A DNA stretch of 64,000 bases from Otatea glauca (GCA_036346275.1 CM070725.1:46438104-46502103); one strand, 5' to 3'. Shown: positions 22,757 to 35,181, numbered from the stretch's first letter. Notes: generated from the letters alone by a model not told the origin. Translations and numbers: made by a program.

Positions 22757-25751
22757 TAGTGATGGCCAGATGGGTCGGCCCACAGCCCGGCACTGTGGGC
22801 ACGGCACAACAGTAAACGGGTTGTGCTGGCATGGCCCAATAGTGCGGGCCGTGCTTGGGTCGTGACCTTGGCCCGACGGCCCAGCTCGGCATGGCATGCA
22901 CAGTGCTGAGCCGACACGACATGGCCTGTTTACAACATGGCCCGGCACAGTTCAACACATTTTTTCATATTTTGAAGTTTTAGCCGTTAGAGGCTAAAAA
23001 AATCTAAAAAAGAAACAAAAAATCCCAATTTTTCCTATAAATAGGGAAGCACCCCCCTCATTTCCCCACTAGTAAAATTATAATCTCTTCTGTGTATTCT
23101 CTTGTAAAAATTCTCTTGCTCTTGTTGATAATTTGGCAAAATTCAGAATTGTTTTCCCAAAATTCCGAAATCCGGCTTCCAGCTTCTGTCAAGAAATCAA
23201 GATAAGAATAGTGTTTCAATTTTTCAATGTTCTTATTATTTTCAATGAGATGAAATTAATAATAGCGTAATTATTTCTTGCAGTTTTTTTCATGGAGAAC
23301 TAGGATTTTACGTCCTTCCCAGCTTCTGATTTCATGATTTCACCAAAGGAGCTTCTTGCATCCTATCAAGCTGAAGAAGCTGCAGTACCAATACCATCCT
23401 CAGGCTCTACAAGTGCTACGAGCACCAAGGCAAAAAGATCAAGATGCAGTACATCAGAAGTCTTGGAAGATTTCGACCAAATTTTCTAGACATCAAACGA
23501 CATTCAGAGCAGGCATGCTATTTATAAATTTTGTAAGCATAATTAACTGTGAAGTCTTTAGGTGGAATGGGGTACTTGAAGAGATATGATGAGGTTGTAG
23601 AAAACAAATGAGAGTGGCTATGAGACAGACGTAGCTGCAGTACAACCCCAACGGTATGGTACGTCACTGGAACTACAGTCCTAAGATAGCTCGTGAATCT
23701 CTTTGTCGTTTAATCACTTCTCAAGATCTATCTTTAAACTTTGGTGAGTTATCAGGATTTGAAAACTATATTAGGACCACTCATAATACTAGGTGTTTTG
23801 TAGTTTCTAAACAAACAACAATTAGAGATTTGATTGAATAATATAATAATTGTTGCACTAAGCTAAAAGTTGTCTTTAATACCTGTACTTTTTCGGTGTC
23901 TTTGACATTAGAGATATGTAGTGGTAGGGCTAAAGAGGATTACCTTAGTGTAGTTGCTCATTACGTGAACAATGACTGGCAACTAGAGAAGAGAATTATA
24001 AAATTCAAATTAATTGACATAGCACACACTGGTGAGAATATTGCTTATTGTATTGTAAATGTTGTGGAAGATTTTGGCCTTACATATAAAATTTTTGCAA
24101 TAACATTAGATAATGCTGCAGCAAACACTTCTGCAATGAACATTCTTACTCTACTTTTTAATTCGTACGTCGAATCTTTCTTGTTACATCAGCGTTCTAC
24201 TTGCCATATTATTAATCTTATAGTAAAATATGGTTTAAAGAGGTTAGACCCGTACGTTGAACCTTTTCGCACTGAAATATCTTTCTTAAATTATTCTAAT
24301 CAACGAGTAGCAGCATATAAAAACTATTGTATTGCAATGGAGGTACGTCCACGTAAGTTTAGTTTGGATATGCCAGTTAGATGGAACACTACTTATGCTG
24401 AAGTCACTCCTACCTTATAAAAGCACATTTTCAGTTTTTATTAATACACACTATCGTTGCCAGGATGGTCAACCGCTACTCAGAGAGCAACATTGGTATG
24501 TTGCTAAATACTTGCAGTCATTTTTGGAACTTTTTTATGATTCCACTATTACTTTATCTGGAGTTTATTACTTAACCTCTCCTTTAATTGTGCATTATAT
24601 TCTAGAAATTGCTACTCACTTAAGGAACTACGAAAATGATAATGTTTTGCGTTTACGATATGAAAACTACAATTTTGAAATATTGGAAAGAAATTCCTAT
24701 GTTATATGCATTTGCATTTATTTTAGATCCTAGAGCTAAAGTTTGAGGATTTGGAAATGTTCGTGCTAACTTATCTAAAGTTCATGCTAAGTGCGATCAG
24801 AAGTTTGTTGGAGTTAGCCTGCAGTGACCTCCGCCAGCACCAACAACAAGGAGAAGAAAACTGCACGGGGAAAGATATGGGGCACAGGTGGCTCTACCTC
24901 AAGGAGGTCAAGTACAACAACGTCAAGTGTGGATACAACAAGTGGTGCAGAGCTAACTACCTATCTCAACAGTGACACTGTCAACTACCAAGAGTAGTAA
25001 AAAGAAGACTTCAACATTTTGCATTCGTGGCATGAACACAAGATAACATATCTAGTGCTTTCCATATTAGCATGGGATGTATTAACAATTTCTGTCTATA
25101 CGGTTCTTCGGAGTCTGCTTTTAGTCTATCTGAAGAATAATTGAGAAGAGAAAAACAAATCTAACAAGTGAAATGGTAGAAATACTTCTCACTGTGAAGA
25201 TTAGGAACAAGCTAATCAATGAGCTCAACACACTACAGAAAATGATGAGTTGGCGGCGACGCTTGAAAATTTTTATCTAGATAATCATGAATAATTGTAA
25301 TCTTCACTTTTGTCCTGTATCACTAAGTTATAGGCTGTAACTTTTTTCTTTGCCAAGGTTTTCTCATGTTGAGTTTTTACTTGGCAAAATTTTCAACGAG
25401 GTAGCTAAACATTAATAAAGCTCATTATTTAATTCCAATTATTTGTCTCCTTTTAGAATTTTATTTCACATTTTTTTGCTTTTCAAATTTACATAGATTT
25501 TTAAAAAGTTTTTTATAATTATTCTAGATTTTTTCCTATTTCTGCATTTTTTCAAACTTTTAAGATTTTCCCTTTATTAACTTTTTTTTTATTCTTTGGC
25601 GCAAAATGGGATGGCCTCGGCCTGGCACTGCCCGTCTGCCTATTCTCACCCATATTGTGCTTGGGCCGTTGCCTCGGCCCGTGGGACAGCATGGCACCTC
25701 CCATTTGTAAATGGGCCATGCCGTGCTAGGCGGCCTGTTTGGCCACCACTA
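22757..25751 (+). mobile_element. hAT transposon with decayed transposase
   Basis: The left end TAGTGATGGCCAGA (22,757) is mirrored by the right end TTTGGCCACCACTA (25,751). The flanking 8-bp duplications are ACTGCACA (22,749-22,756) and ACCGCACA (25,752-25,759), with one mismatch. Both subterminal regions are rich in CGGCCCG/GGCACGGC words. The transposase remnant lies between. The structure fits an autonomous-derived, RICESLEEPER-like plant hAT inserted in the gypsy LTR. Confidence 0.85.
23350..25275 (+). pseudogene. hAT transposase pseudogene
   Basis: The N-terminal part includes a Ser/Thr linker and EVLEDFDQIF near 23,450-23,490, followed by a stop. The catalytic core is partly open at 23,896-24,420: LTLDNAAANTSAMN-like residues with the hAT DNA-A/N motif (about 24,105-24,135), then CHIINLIVKYGLK, and RWNTTY near 24,385. 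A frameshift near 24,420 moves the frame to 24,430-24,735. The C-terminal dimerisation region is recognisable at about 25,020-25,250 (SAFSLSEE, EMVEILLTVKI) but carries stops. Frameshifts and stops make it non-functional. Confidence 0.8.
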
Positions 25752-26139
25752 ACCGCACACCAAAGGAAGTGTAAAAATAGCTTAGCAAAAAAGTTGGCCA
25801 TATCTTGTAGGTAAAGATGTACATCTATGCAGAGTGTAAATCTTTTTGAAAAGCCATGCTCGCGGTCAAAAGTAGCTCAGTGCATCATCAGTTCTCACCC
25901 ATACCGTGCTTGGGTCGTTGCCTCGGCCCGTGGGACAACATGGCACCTCCCATTTGTAAATGGGCCATGCCGTGCTAGGTGGCCCGTTTGGCCACCACTA
26001 ACCGCACATCAAAGGAAATGTCAAAATAACTTAGCAAAAAAGTTGGCCATATCTTGTAGGTAAAGATGTACATCTATGCAGAGTGTAAATCTTTTTGAAA
26101 AGCCATGCTCGCGGTCAAAAGTAGCTCAGGTGCATCATC
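25643..26139. repeat. 249-bp tandem duplication spanning the hAT right end
   Basis: TTCTCACCCATA starts at 25,643 and again at 25,892. Each copy contains about 109 bp of the hAT right terminus, the ACCGCACA duplication (25,752-25,759 and 26,001-26,008) and about 135 bp of flanking LTR ending CTCAG(G)TGCATCATCA. The second copy differs by a few substitutions. The repeated unit crosses the transposon boundary, so it arose after insertion. Confidence 0.9.
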
Positions 26140-26850
26140 ACTTAGTCTTGAATCTTTTACAAAAAAATTATTAGAAAATGGTGAGTAACCATGTTGTAGA
26201 TGTTATACCAGGTATGGCAGGGAATGAATCGATAATCACAATCATGGAGGAGTGTGAGTTACTCATATTTATGTTATGTACTTGTTTTTTACATACCTGC
26301 CAACTGCTCATAACAAATTCCATTGGCAATCTACAATTTGATATTTATCGCTTTATGCAAAAGAATATCGTATATGATAGCCATTTTTTTGACATAACCA
26401 AGCATATACTTATAATTGTGATACACTAAAAGTCATGCTGAGTACAAATGTGCTCGCCCTTGCTTTTTAATATTCAGAGCATGAAGAAACTACGGTCCCT
26501 GACAATACGCACTATACTACAGGTTTCGAAGAATACGGTGATGACCTTTTCTATGCTTAATCCTTGTCGGTTGCATGTAGATATTTTTTGGGGGTTGAGG
26601 CATACCGCTAGGCTTTGATGTTGATTTCACTACTTTTTCGTTGTATTTTATTCAGCCTATGGCTCCCTTTATTGTAAGAACAATATACCCTATGCATAAA
26701 TGATCTATGTTTCTTTTTGTCTAAGCCATGTTGTATGTGGATGTGATGACAATGTTGTAAATGTTGTACTAGCCACTGATCATGGGACTAATACAGTATA
26801 CATATGAGACCCTTGGGTATTCCATTCCCAGGTAAGGGTCTTGACAGCAT

Positions 26851-27110
26851 TGGTATCAAAGCCATATCGACTGTAGGTTAAGGCTTATATAGAATGGCTA
26901 TTAACATAAGGACTGGGTAATTCAAAATTTTATTTTCAAAAGATTACAGTAATTACAAAGCAAAGAGTTACTGCTATCCTTTTCTCCTTCCTAAGGTCTT
27001 TTCTTTACCCTTACTTCAATTTTTGTTTTCTAACACACTCCTCTCAAATTGTTTATATATGTCAACCGGGACAAAGGGAACTGTACACCTTGGACAAAAC
27101 TTATGTGGAA
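26851..27110 (+). other. Primer-binding site and truncated 5' leader of the gypsy element
   Basis: TGGTATCAAAGCC at 26,851 matches the usual initiator tRNA-Met complement except for one base. About 200 bp of AT-rich leader follow before the tandem-repeat array begins. No gag is present, so the element was truncated here. Confidence 0.6.
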
Positions 27111-27119
27111 ACTAACGCC

Positions 27120-27440
27120 CCTATTTGGCTCACCGACTTGAAATGGTTTCAAATGTCTCCCATGATATCATAGCCCACATAGGAAGTGCACTTGCCAAAG
27201 TTTGGTATCCGATGCCTTTCTATACCATGGTTTCACCCGCACGAGCATCTAGTACTCGTCATGGACCAAAACTGATAACCATCGTGACCTACCTTAGACC
27301 AAAATTCAGCTCTCTAACTAGGAATGGTTTCAAACGCCTCCCATGATATCATATCCAATGAAGAAAGTACATTCACCAAAGTTTGACATACGATGCCTTC
27401 ATGGGTCAATTTTGCCTGCACAAGCATCTGGTACCCGTTG
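27120..27440. repeat. Satellite-like tandem array, segment 1
   Basis: Units share GGTTTCAAA.G.CTCCCATGAT, GAAAGT.CA.T..CCAAAGTTTG, and GC.TCTGGTACCCGT. Anchors lie at 27,145 and 27,326 (181 bp apart). The array is cut mid-unit at 27,440 by the gypsy element and resumes at 36,241. The same unit reappears at 42,025-42,815. Not coding. Confidence 0.75.
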
Positions 27441-30074
27441 TGTCGGGACCCGAATATGCAAATCCATACCCTCTATGCAAATTAGGACTCAACATAGATG
27501 AATATCATAATCATACACAGCAGAATCATAATAAAAGACTCCTTATATTAAATATAACATGTTGACTGACCTTATGGTCATCTTACATGATTAAGCCACA
27601 TAGGGATAACTAAGAACATTAAACTAAATTATTGCAGCGAATAGAAAACGTAGATCGCCCATCAGTATACCACAAGCAACTGACAAGGCTCGCACCCTAA
27701 ACATTCGTCTCCTCCTGGTACTCCTCCTCCAGAGCCAGTGTAAACTCCTCGACTGATGATGTTATTGGCAAGGGTGAGTACTTAAAGCACTCAACAAGTT
27801 GTGCAGAATGCAATTCTAACATAACTATATGCAAGGCTTATTCCAATGGAATGGCTAACATGGCTATTTTATAATAATGCAGCATTTATAAATGAATACA
27901 ATAAGTAGATTGAAATGATAGAAAAACAAATAACAGTAATAAGTACATTGCAGTTATTTCTCAAGTAAACATGGCATCCAGCCCCAATTCAAGTTCAAAA
28001 CTTTCCAATGGCATCCTGTCTTCCCATTCAAGTTTTTATTTTATTACATCTAACCCTAGACTGTAATCCCCGAGTATTGCTCAATACCGCGAGCACGACT
28101 ATCCGAATAGATTTTACACTCTACAGAGGTTATGCGCTTTACCCACACGACATGATCGTCTCTTTGTGCAACGTCATAAGCACACTTCCTTTGGTGTGTC
28201 GAAGACAGATCATGAAAAAGCCTTTACAATGTTGTCTTAACCTAGCACTACCCGCTAAGGTTTCAACACTGAAAGGACTGGTTACCACACTCAGGGCCCT
28301 CATCTTGCGCCATGTGAGTTTCATCGTTCAGTCGGACCTCACACCACCACTGGTAGTACTAAAGCTAAGATATTGCAAATTAATTAGTTAGGTCCATCCC
28401 ATTCCAAACATGTTGTTGCATGTTTGACTCAGGTCAAATGCTTGCAAGGTTAAGTCCTTAAGGTGACTAGGGCAAGACTTCCACAAACCCTCTGCCCTTC
28501 TGACCCCTGGAACATTGCTCCTTGCCACTTGCCCCAATCTAAATGATTACCACCCCAGTTGATTACCAAGCACCACATGCCATCAAAAAGCCAACATCGT
28601 TGCGTGACCTCCTCGTCACTACAACTCTACATTATTGTGTGACAACACCTGACACACCAATTCCATAAACATGTTCCGTATTCCATTAGTCAAGATTAAC
28701 ATTTGATATCTCAAAAGACATGAGTTATACGTGGCATGACTAAGCATACTATCGCGATTTATTGCGTCAGCTGACATCAGCCCTGATCTGACCAATCGCG
28801 GATCGACACGTGCCATGGTCCATGAACCCAGTCCACGGAACCAGATCGGTTCACTGTGGACTCAGTCCACGATGCCTCGGCTATCGTGCGACACACATTA
28901 GGACACGATTGGCCACGGCGCAAGGCACGATCCGAACTGCACGCTTAAATTGGATGACTAGGATTAAATGTGACGACAGAGACACATGGCAAGATGCGAA
29001 GCTAGCCATGTGTCGCTCGTCTAACGGGCCTCATCAGATCGGACGGCCAAGAGATCGACGGCGAAGGTACGGCCATGGCACAGCGGCGATGGTTACCGGA
29101 CTTGGAGAAGACAATGTTTGTGTCGACGTTTCGGCTGCTATCGGGTGTCTTCAAGTGGCGGATCCAGAAGAGTTTATGACAGTGATCACAACGATAGTCT
29201 TAGCGACTGCAGAGGGGCGACGACAGTGCAACCACGCAAAGAAAGCGGCGGCGCAACCTTCTGGACTCCAGCGAACTAGATCTCCAGGCACAGGGCACCT
29301 CGAGTGACGAAACTTGGGGCAAACTACGCAGCGTGGTTCGGTAATTCTCGACCTCGACGTCCGTGTATAGCACGGGGAGAGGAACCGACACGGCGGAAGA
29401 ATCCGAGCTCATGATAGCGACGGCCACGCAGAGACGAAGACTCCTAGCCGTACACGCGTCAGATATCCAACGGCCATTACGGCGTGGCTACACGGCTCCA
29501 ATCTAGGCCACACACTTGTCGCGATAAACGGCCAAGATCACTCGGACAGAACTCAATCCGGACCACACACAGAATTGACGATCGAGATCGTTTAGGGTTT
29601 CCATACCCCATGATCCATCACATCCGTTCATTCAATCCGACGGTCATCATCACCTAGGGTTTCAATGATGCTCATCCACCCTTGGATCTCAATCCAACGA
29701 TCGGTGTTAAGCCTTCTAGAAACCGGGCCGAACAGGAGATGGACAGGTCTGCACGGTACTAGGCCAAGCCCGATACTATTACAAGACTTTATAAAATATT
29801 TTCTGATTTAAAATAATCCCAGAAAATAGATTAAGCCAAAATAATTAGTAAAAATACTAAAAAATCCGAGAAATATTCTAGGAAATATTTTGAGACCTTT
29901 GAAACTCAAATAAAATATTTTGGTAAAACTTTATTTATACTTTCTCATTATTTAAATATTTTTCATAAAAGGCCAAATTCAAGAATATTAAATACATGCA
30001 AATAAAATCCAATAAATTCAAAAAATTCACAAAATGCATATTAAATCCGAATTATCAAAAATTGGAATATTACA
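27441..30074 (-). mobile_element. 3' LTR of minus-strand gypsy element
   Basis: On the minus strand it begins TGTAATATTCCAAT and ends TTCGGGTCCCGACA at 27,441. A polypurine tract AAGGGGGAGG lies immediately upstream on that strand (about 30,077-30,090). The length is 2,634 bp. A partial copy of its terminal ~190 bp is at 36,049-36,239. Open frames inside it, such as 28,810-29,307, show no domain. Confidence 0.8.
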
Positions 30075-30094
30075 AACCTCCCCCTTAACAAATC

Positions 30095-30600
30095 TTGACC
30101 CCGAGATTCAAGGCTGACTAAGGAATAGGTTAGAAAATTCTGACTTCAATTTTTCCTCACGCTCCTAAGTAGCTTCATTTTCTGAATGGTTACTTCATTG
30201 AACTCTGCAAAAGCGAATTGATATACTTCTGGTCTTACGCTCCATCACATCCAAAATTTTAATATGCTACTCCTTGTAAGTCAAATCTTCTTACAACTCA
30301 ATTGCTTCTAAAGGTGTATATTCTGCTATCACTTTGAGACATCTTTTAAGCTGTGACACATGGAACACGTCATGCACTCCTACCAATGACTGAAGCAACT
30401 CTAACGGATAAGCAACCTCTCCTTGACGGCTTAAGATTTTGAACGAACCAACGTACCTCGACGCAAGCTTTCCTTTAGTGTAAAACCTTTTAACTCCTTT
30501 AAGATGGGTAACTCTAAGGTACATAAAATCATCTGGCTCAAAGCTCAACTCCCGTCGGATGATTATCAACATAACTCTTCTATCTTGACTGAGCCATTTT
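30095..30600 (-). pseudogene. Gypsy polyprotein C-terminus with degenerate chromodomain
   Basis: 30,291-30,572 is open and encodes the post-integrase segment (RVTHLKGVKRFYTKGKLASRY, VGVHDVFHVSQLKRCL). Downstream on the same strand, toward 30,100, out-of-frame sequence resembling a chromodomain (LTxKEYPIKILD-like, then a basic/hydrophobic stretch) is recognisable. This is expected for chromoviruses, which use it for targeting chromatin. Frameshifts and stops make it inactive. Confidence 0.65.
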
Positions 30601-31405
30601 CAACCTTTCTCTAATCATAACAATATGCTCTTTGGCTTCGTTAAGAATATCAGGTCCAAACACCAAACACTCTCCTGTATCATTCCAATTCAATAGAGTA
30701 CGACAGGCACGACCATACAAAGCTTCAAATGGTGACATTTGCAAACTTGCATGATAACTGTTGTTATAACTAAACTACATACGGTAAACTTTTATCCCAC
30801 GAAGTAGCGTAAGCTAATGCATAAGCTCTCAGCATATCCTCTAAAATCTAATTAACTCTCTCAGTCTGACCCTCTGTCTGTGAATGATACGCTATATTGA
30901 AATTCAAATGAGTTCCCATTGCTTCATGCAACTTACTCCAAAATCTCGAGGTAAATTGGATACCTCTATCTGACACTATCTTCCTAGACACTCCATGCAA
31001 ACACACAATCCTTGCTATGTATAGCTCCGCCAAACGATCTCCTGAATAAGTAGTCTTAACTGGTATGAAATGAGTGACTTTGGTCAAACGATCAACGATG
31101 ACCCGTGTGGAATCATAACCATTCTGAGTTCTAGACAAACAAGTAATAAAATCCACATACCGATTTCTTTCCACTTCCATGCAGGTACCTTTAGCGTCTA
31201 TAACAAACCCGCAGGTCTCTGATGCATTGCCTTTACTCTATAACACACATCACATAGAGCAACATGCTCAGCAACTTTATGCTTCATAGTAGGCCACCAA
31301 AACCTTTCCTTAAGATCTTGATACATCTTCGCACTTCCTAGATGAATCGAATACTTTGAATCATGAGCTTCCTCAAGAATCAACTGCTTAAGCTCCTTGT
31401 CTACA
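30600..31405 (-). pseudogene. Gypsy integrase remnant
   Basis: The zinc-binding region is open at 31,198-31,383 (ILEEAHDSKYSIHLGS, FWWPTMKHKVAEHVALCDVC). The core is open at 30,848-31,180 and includes DRLTKVTHFIPV, IVSDRGIQFTSRFW and AYHSQTEGQTERVN, which supply the D, D and E neighbourhoods. A frame change separates them. The upstream junction at about 31,405 is interrupted by a foreign AT-rich insert, and the pol frame continues at 31,833-31,992. Confidence 0.85.
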
Positions 31406-31832
31406 GCAATTCATAATTTCTACTAGAAGTGACGAATGGTTAAAAAAGTTCTATACATAAGAAAATTAGACTTTCTTCCACGGAGCTATTCATAACATAT
31501 CGCACACTTTCCATTTGTTTTATACTCTTTTCTTATTCTTAGAAAAAAATTTATGCTCTTTTGAAGCATCTCGCCCCATGTTTAAGCATGAAAGATTCGC
31601 TGATTTTTACTTTTACTTTTTTCTTTTACTATAGTCTATTCTCATATTATTTTCTCTCCTCCATGGATTCTTTCGTGAATAATTGTCTTGATTTTTTATT
31701 TTGACTTGATTGAAATTAAGTGGATGCAATGAAAAAAGAAATTGAATTAGACTACTATTTCAATCTACTAATCTATTCTATGTAGATTCAAGATAATATA
31801 ATAGAAAGACTCTAAAGTGTGGTAGAAAAAAC
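31406..31832. other. AT-rich insert in gypsy pol, possibly plastid DNA
   Basis: The gypsy reading frame stops after WFKGRIC (about 31,835 on the minus strand) and resumes at DKELKQLILEEAHDS (about 31,403). The intervening ~425 bp has no retroelement similarity and a homopolymer-rich, AT-rich composition. It includes ATGGATTCTTTCGTGAATAA and AAAGTGTGGTAGAAAAAACTA. The style and several phrases resemble grass plastid intergenic DNA, from memory only; the plastid locus is not determined. Alternatives are another unrecognised AT-rich insertion or filler DNA. Confidence 0.45.
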
Positions 31833-31992
31833 TATATGCACAGATTCGACCTTTAAACCACGTAGTACCTTGACCATCCAAAGTAAAATCCTTAGCTAAG
31901 CCTTCATCCTTCTTGAAGTTAATTCTGTTGATCTTTTCATCATCCTTTTGACCTTCTCTGATCTGATCCTCTAAAGTTAGCTTTACTTCCAA
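31768..31992 (-). pseudogene. Gypsy pol linker before integrase
   Basis: Encodes TLEDQIREGQKDDEKINRI and LDGQGTTWFKGRIC, the linker that normally leads straight into the H2C2 zinc finger of gypsy integrase. The last ~20 codons of this open frame come from the AT-rich insert, not from the retroelement. Confidence 0.75.
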
Positions 31993-32039
31993 AGTAGCTA
32001 GAAATCATTTTGGAACAACTTCCAATTTCAATTTCTGAA

Positions 32040-33250
32040 ATTCCTTACATGATTTCGACTGATCATTAAAAACACTAGCATATTAGCACTATGGCACTTA
32101 CAACTCAAGGCATCAGCTACTACATTAGCCTTACCAAGATGATAGTGGATTCCAACATTATAATCTTTTATCAGTTCTACCCATCTCTATCTCATATTGA
32201 GATCCAACTAAGTAAATATATACTTTAAACTCTTGTGGTTTGTATATATTTCACATCTATTACCAATGAGATAATGATGCCACAACTTCAAAGCATGTAC
32301 TACGGCAGCTAATTCTAAATCATGTGTTGGATATTCTCTTCGTGTGGCCTCAATTGCCTTGACTCATATGCAACAACCTTGCCATTCCGCATCAATGCGC
32401 ATCCAAGACCTTGTCTAGAAGCATCACAGTATATATCAAACATGTTCTGAACATCTGGCAACACTAACACCGGTGTTGTCGTCAGACGTTTCTTCAATTC
32501 CTAAAAACTCTTTTCGCACTCTGGCGTCCATACAAACTTCTTTTCCATCCCAGACCGACTTCAACTGTTCCCAATGCAGCACTGCTTCAACTTTGCTTGG
32601 GTCAACGGCAACTCCCTTATCAGTCATCGCATGTCCAAGGAATTCAACCTTCTCTTTCTAAAAATCACACATGCTAAACTTAGCATACAGCTATTGCTCT
32701 CGCAGCTTTTCAAGGACTAATCTCAAATGTTTCGCATACTCTTCTTCCGACTAAGAGTAAACAAGAATATCTTTGAATACAACGACAAACTTATCCAAAT
32801 ATTCCATGAAAACTTATTCATCATATTCATGAAATATGCTGAAGCATTGGTCAATCCAAAAGACATGACTATAAACTTATAATGTCCATATCGCCTAGAT
32901 AACACAATCTTGGGAACATACTCCGCATGAATCTTCAACTGATGATATCCTAATCGACGATCTATCTTGGAGAAAACTTCAGCTCCTCTTAACTAATCAA
33001 ACAAGTCATCGATCCTAGGCAACGGATATTTTTCTTAATCGCCACTTCATTAAGTGCACGATAATCAATGCACATTCTTAAGCTTCCATCCTTCTTCCTG
33101 ACAAATAATATAAGTGCTCCCCATGGAGATGAACTAGGTCTAATAAAACCTTTCTCTAGCAACTATTCAATCTGCTTTTTATCTCTACCAACTCATTAGT
33201 AGGCATCCGATACGGTCTTTTTGTTATTAGTGTTGTAGCAGGCACTAACT
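32040..33250 (-). pseudogene. Gypsy reverse transcriptase-RNase H remnant
   Basis: In minus-strand order: SSSPWGALILFVRKKDGSLR and CIDYRALNE near 33,130-33,060 (RT fingers/palm), SFGLTNASAYFMNMMNKF near 32,860-32,800 (normally followed by the YxDD strand, which is altered), LGHAMTDKGVAVDPSKVEAV near 32,640-32,580 (thumb/connection), and RNase H with YCDASRQGLGCAL near 32,440 and YPTHDLELAAVVHALKLWHHYL near 32,340-32,270. Stops and frameshifts are frequent. Confidence 0.85.
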
Positions 33251-33279
33251 CAATAACAACTCAATATCTCGATCAGGCA

Positions 33280-33930
33280 GCATTCCAAGCAAATCTTCAG
33301 GAAAAACATCCGAAAACTCTCCAATAACAGGAACATCTTCTTAACTGGCAACCTTCACACTGTTTACCATCAACTAACCATCACGAATTGCGGTTGCTTG
33401 AAATTCTACTTTCTCACCATTAGGGCTCTCAATTGACACGACTCTTCGGCTACAATCCAAAACAACCTTATGTTTGGATAACCAATCCATACCAAGAATA
33501 ACAACTAAAGTCTCTAAGGTCTAGGTATCCAATATGATAAGGTTCGCTAGGAACTCTACTCCATCAATGAGTAACTTAACTCCTAAACACCCAAGGCTAG
33601 ATCGAAGTTTCGATCCTGAGGCTTGGACTAATAGCACACACTTAAGATTCTTAACATCCAACCCATTTTCAATAGCAAAAACTCGAGAAACGAAAGAATG
33701 TGAAGCTCAATAATCAAATAAAATTGTTGCAGGTGTTGAGTTAACCAGAAACTTACCCAGCACAACATCCGATGCATCCTGAGCTCCATCTGCGGTGATA
33801 TGGTTGACTTGACCTCTCATTGTTGCTTCAGACGTATTGCAAGTATAACATCTTCTGACAACAGACTGTTTATTTCCTCCTGTCACATTGTTTCCTTGAG
33901 CAGATGTTTGAAAATTCTGACCAGACAAAC
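33280..33930 (-). pseudogene. Gypsy gag end and aspartic protease remnant
   Basis: 33,707-33,928 encodes a Cys-containing stretch (RRCYTCNTSEA), a damaged zinc knuckle, followed by the protease start. The active site DSGASHSF is changed to FDY-stop-ASHSF at about 33,705. ILGMDWLSKHKVVLDC and the flap region follow at about 33,500-33,440. The stop at the catalytic position would abolish the polyprotein. Confidence 0.75.
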
Positions 33931-33942
33931 GTGGTGTAGGTG

Positions 33943-34816
33943 TTAATGTCTTGTTTGTAGCCTGCGGTTGGAACCTTGCAAACTGTTGAGGGTTGTTCTC
34001 AATCTTAACTGATTTAGACTTCCTCCTTGATTAGCAATCATGCGCTTGCGATCTTCACCAAATTCTTTGCACTTATCTTCCAGAATCATAACTTTATTAA
34101 CCAACTCCTGAAAATCAGGAAAGTTATGGGTAATCAACCCAATTTGCAACTCAGAGTTTAGTCCCTTCATGAAACAAGACTGTCTTGCTTTATCAGTTGC
34201 AACATCTTCAGGGGCGTAGCATGTGAGCTGTGTAAACTTGTTCAAATAATCAGCCACTGACTGACCTCCTTGCTTAAGCGCCCTAAATTCCTCCTTTAGG
34301 TCCATCATCCCTTCAAGAACATGATACTGGCAAAATGCAGTAGTAAACTCCTCTCATGTGATCTATTGTGGGGCTTCATGAGCAGCACAATAGTTCACCT
34401 ACCATTCAGCTGCAGTTCCTTCTAGTTGATGATAAACATAGAGAACCTTCTCATTATTTTCACATTGGATAATGTGCAGCTTCCTCTCTATAGTTTTAAG
34501 CCAATCATCAACTTCCAAGGGATTAACATTCTCCAGAAAATTTCGATGGACAAGTCATAAAATTAGACAGCTTTGAATAAGGACGAGATCCATTATTGTT
34601 AGGTGGAGCAGTGTTGTTAATAGTTGCAGCTTGTGTTGTCATGTTCTGCATCTATTGCATCATAGTCTACATTAGCTGAGTCTGAGCTGCGAGAAAAGCT
34701 CAAAAGCTATGCATATCTACTGGTGGTGACGGTTGAGGAAGTGCTCCATCATTGGGGTTATCACTGGGTTGGTTTCCACTACCAGAAGCGCCTTTGTTTC
34801 CATGAGTGTTAACCAT
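33943..34816 (-). pseudogene. Gypsy gag remnant
   Basis: Starts MVNTHGNKGASGSG at 34,816. The capsid region includes FSGECNPLEVDDWLKTIERK (about 34,530), and the open part at 33,943-34,308 encodes EEFRALKQGGQSVADYLNKF and ATDKARQSCFMKGL. This is the Retrotrans_gag fold of plant chromoviruses. Internal stops (for example near 34,670 and 34,390) break it. Confidence 0.85.
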
Positions 34817-35181
34817 TTGTTGATTGCTCCATAGGGTTAGGGTAAAGAGAAATAGCATAGGTAGGATACAAGAATCATAGTGCAGGGAAAACAGGTTTAA
34901 CCCAACAACTTAAGCAAACTTTATTAATAACTTGGTATGGTTGCTTATAAAAGCCTAAAAGCTATGCAACATATACTGCATACTCAGCAATCATAAAATA
35001 TCCAAACTAACCTAAACACACCAACTAACGACTACTAGGATGACACTGTCTAACTTAAACCGACGCGACTCAAAACAAGAGTTTCAACTACTAGTTAACT
35101 CTATCATTCATCCAACCACCCAGGTTGAGGCTCTCTCGGTGCATACACCGATGGGTGGGCTGGCATGGGTGCAAAACGATC

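Larger units (their letters stand above)
14872..26846 (+). mobile_element. Gypsy-type long LTR, heavily interrupted by nested insertions
   Basis: The LTR begins TGTAACATCCCAG and resumes between later insertions at 18,735-20,330, 21,130-21,476, 22,220-22,748 and 26,009 onward. It ends TAAGGGTCTTGACA at 26,846. Five bases later comes TGGTATCAAAGCC (26,851-26,863), close to the initiator tRNA-Met primer site. Subtracting the nested elements leaves roughly 4 kb, within the range of long chromovirus LTRs such as Tekay (family assignment from general structure, not alignment). Only a short piece of internal sequence follows (to about 27,100), so body and second LTR are missing. Confidence 0.65.

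Noticed and set aside
28810..29307. 165-codon plus-strand ORF
   Set aside because: Located inside a gypsy LTR, antisense to the element; no motif and composition-driven.
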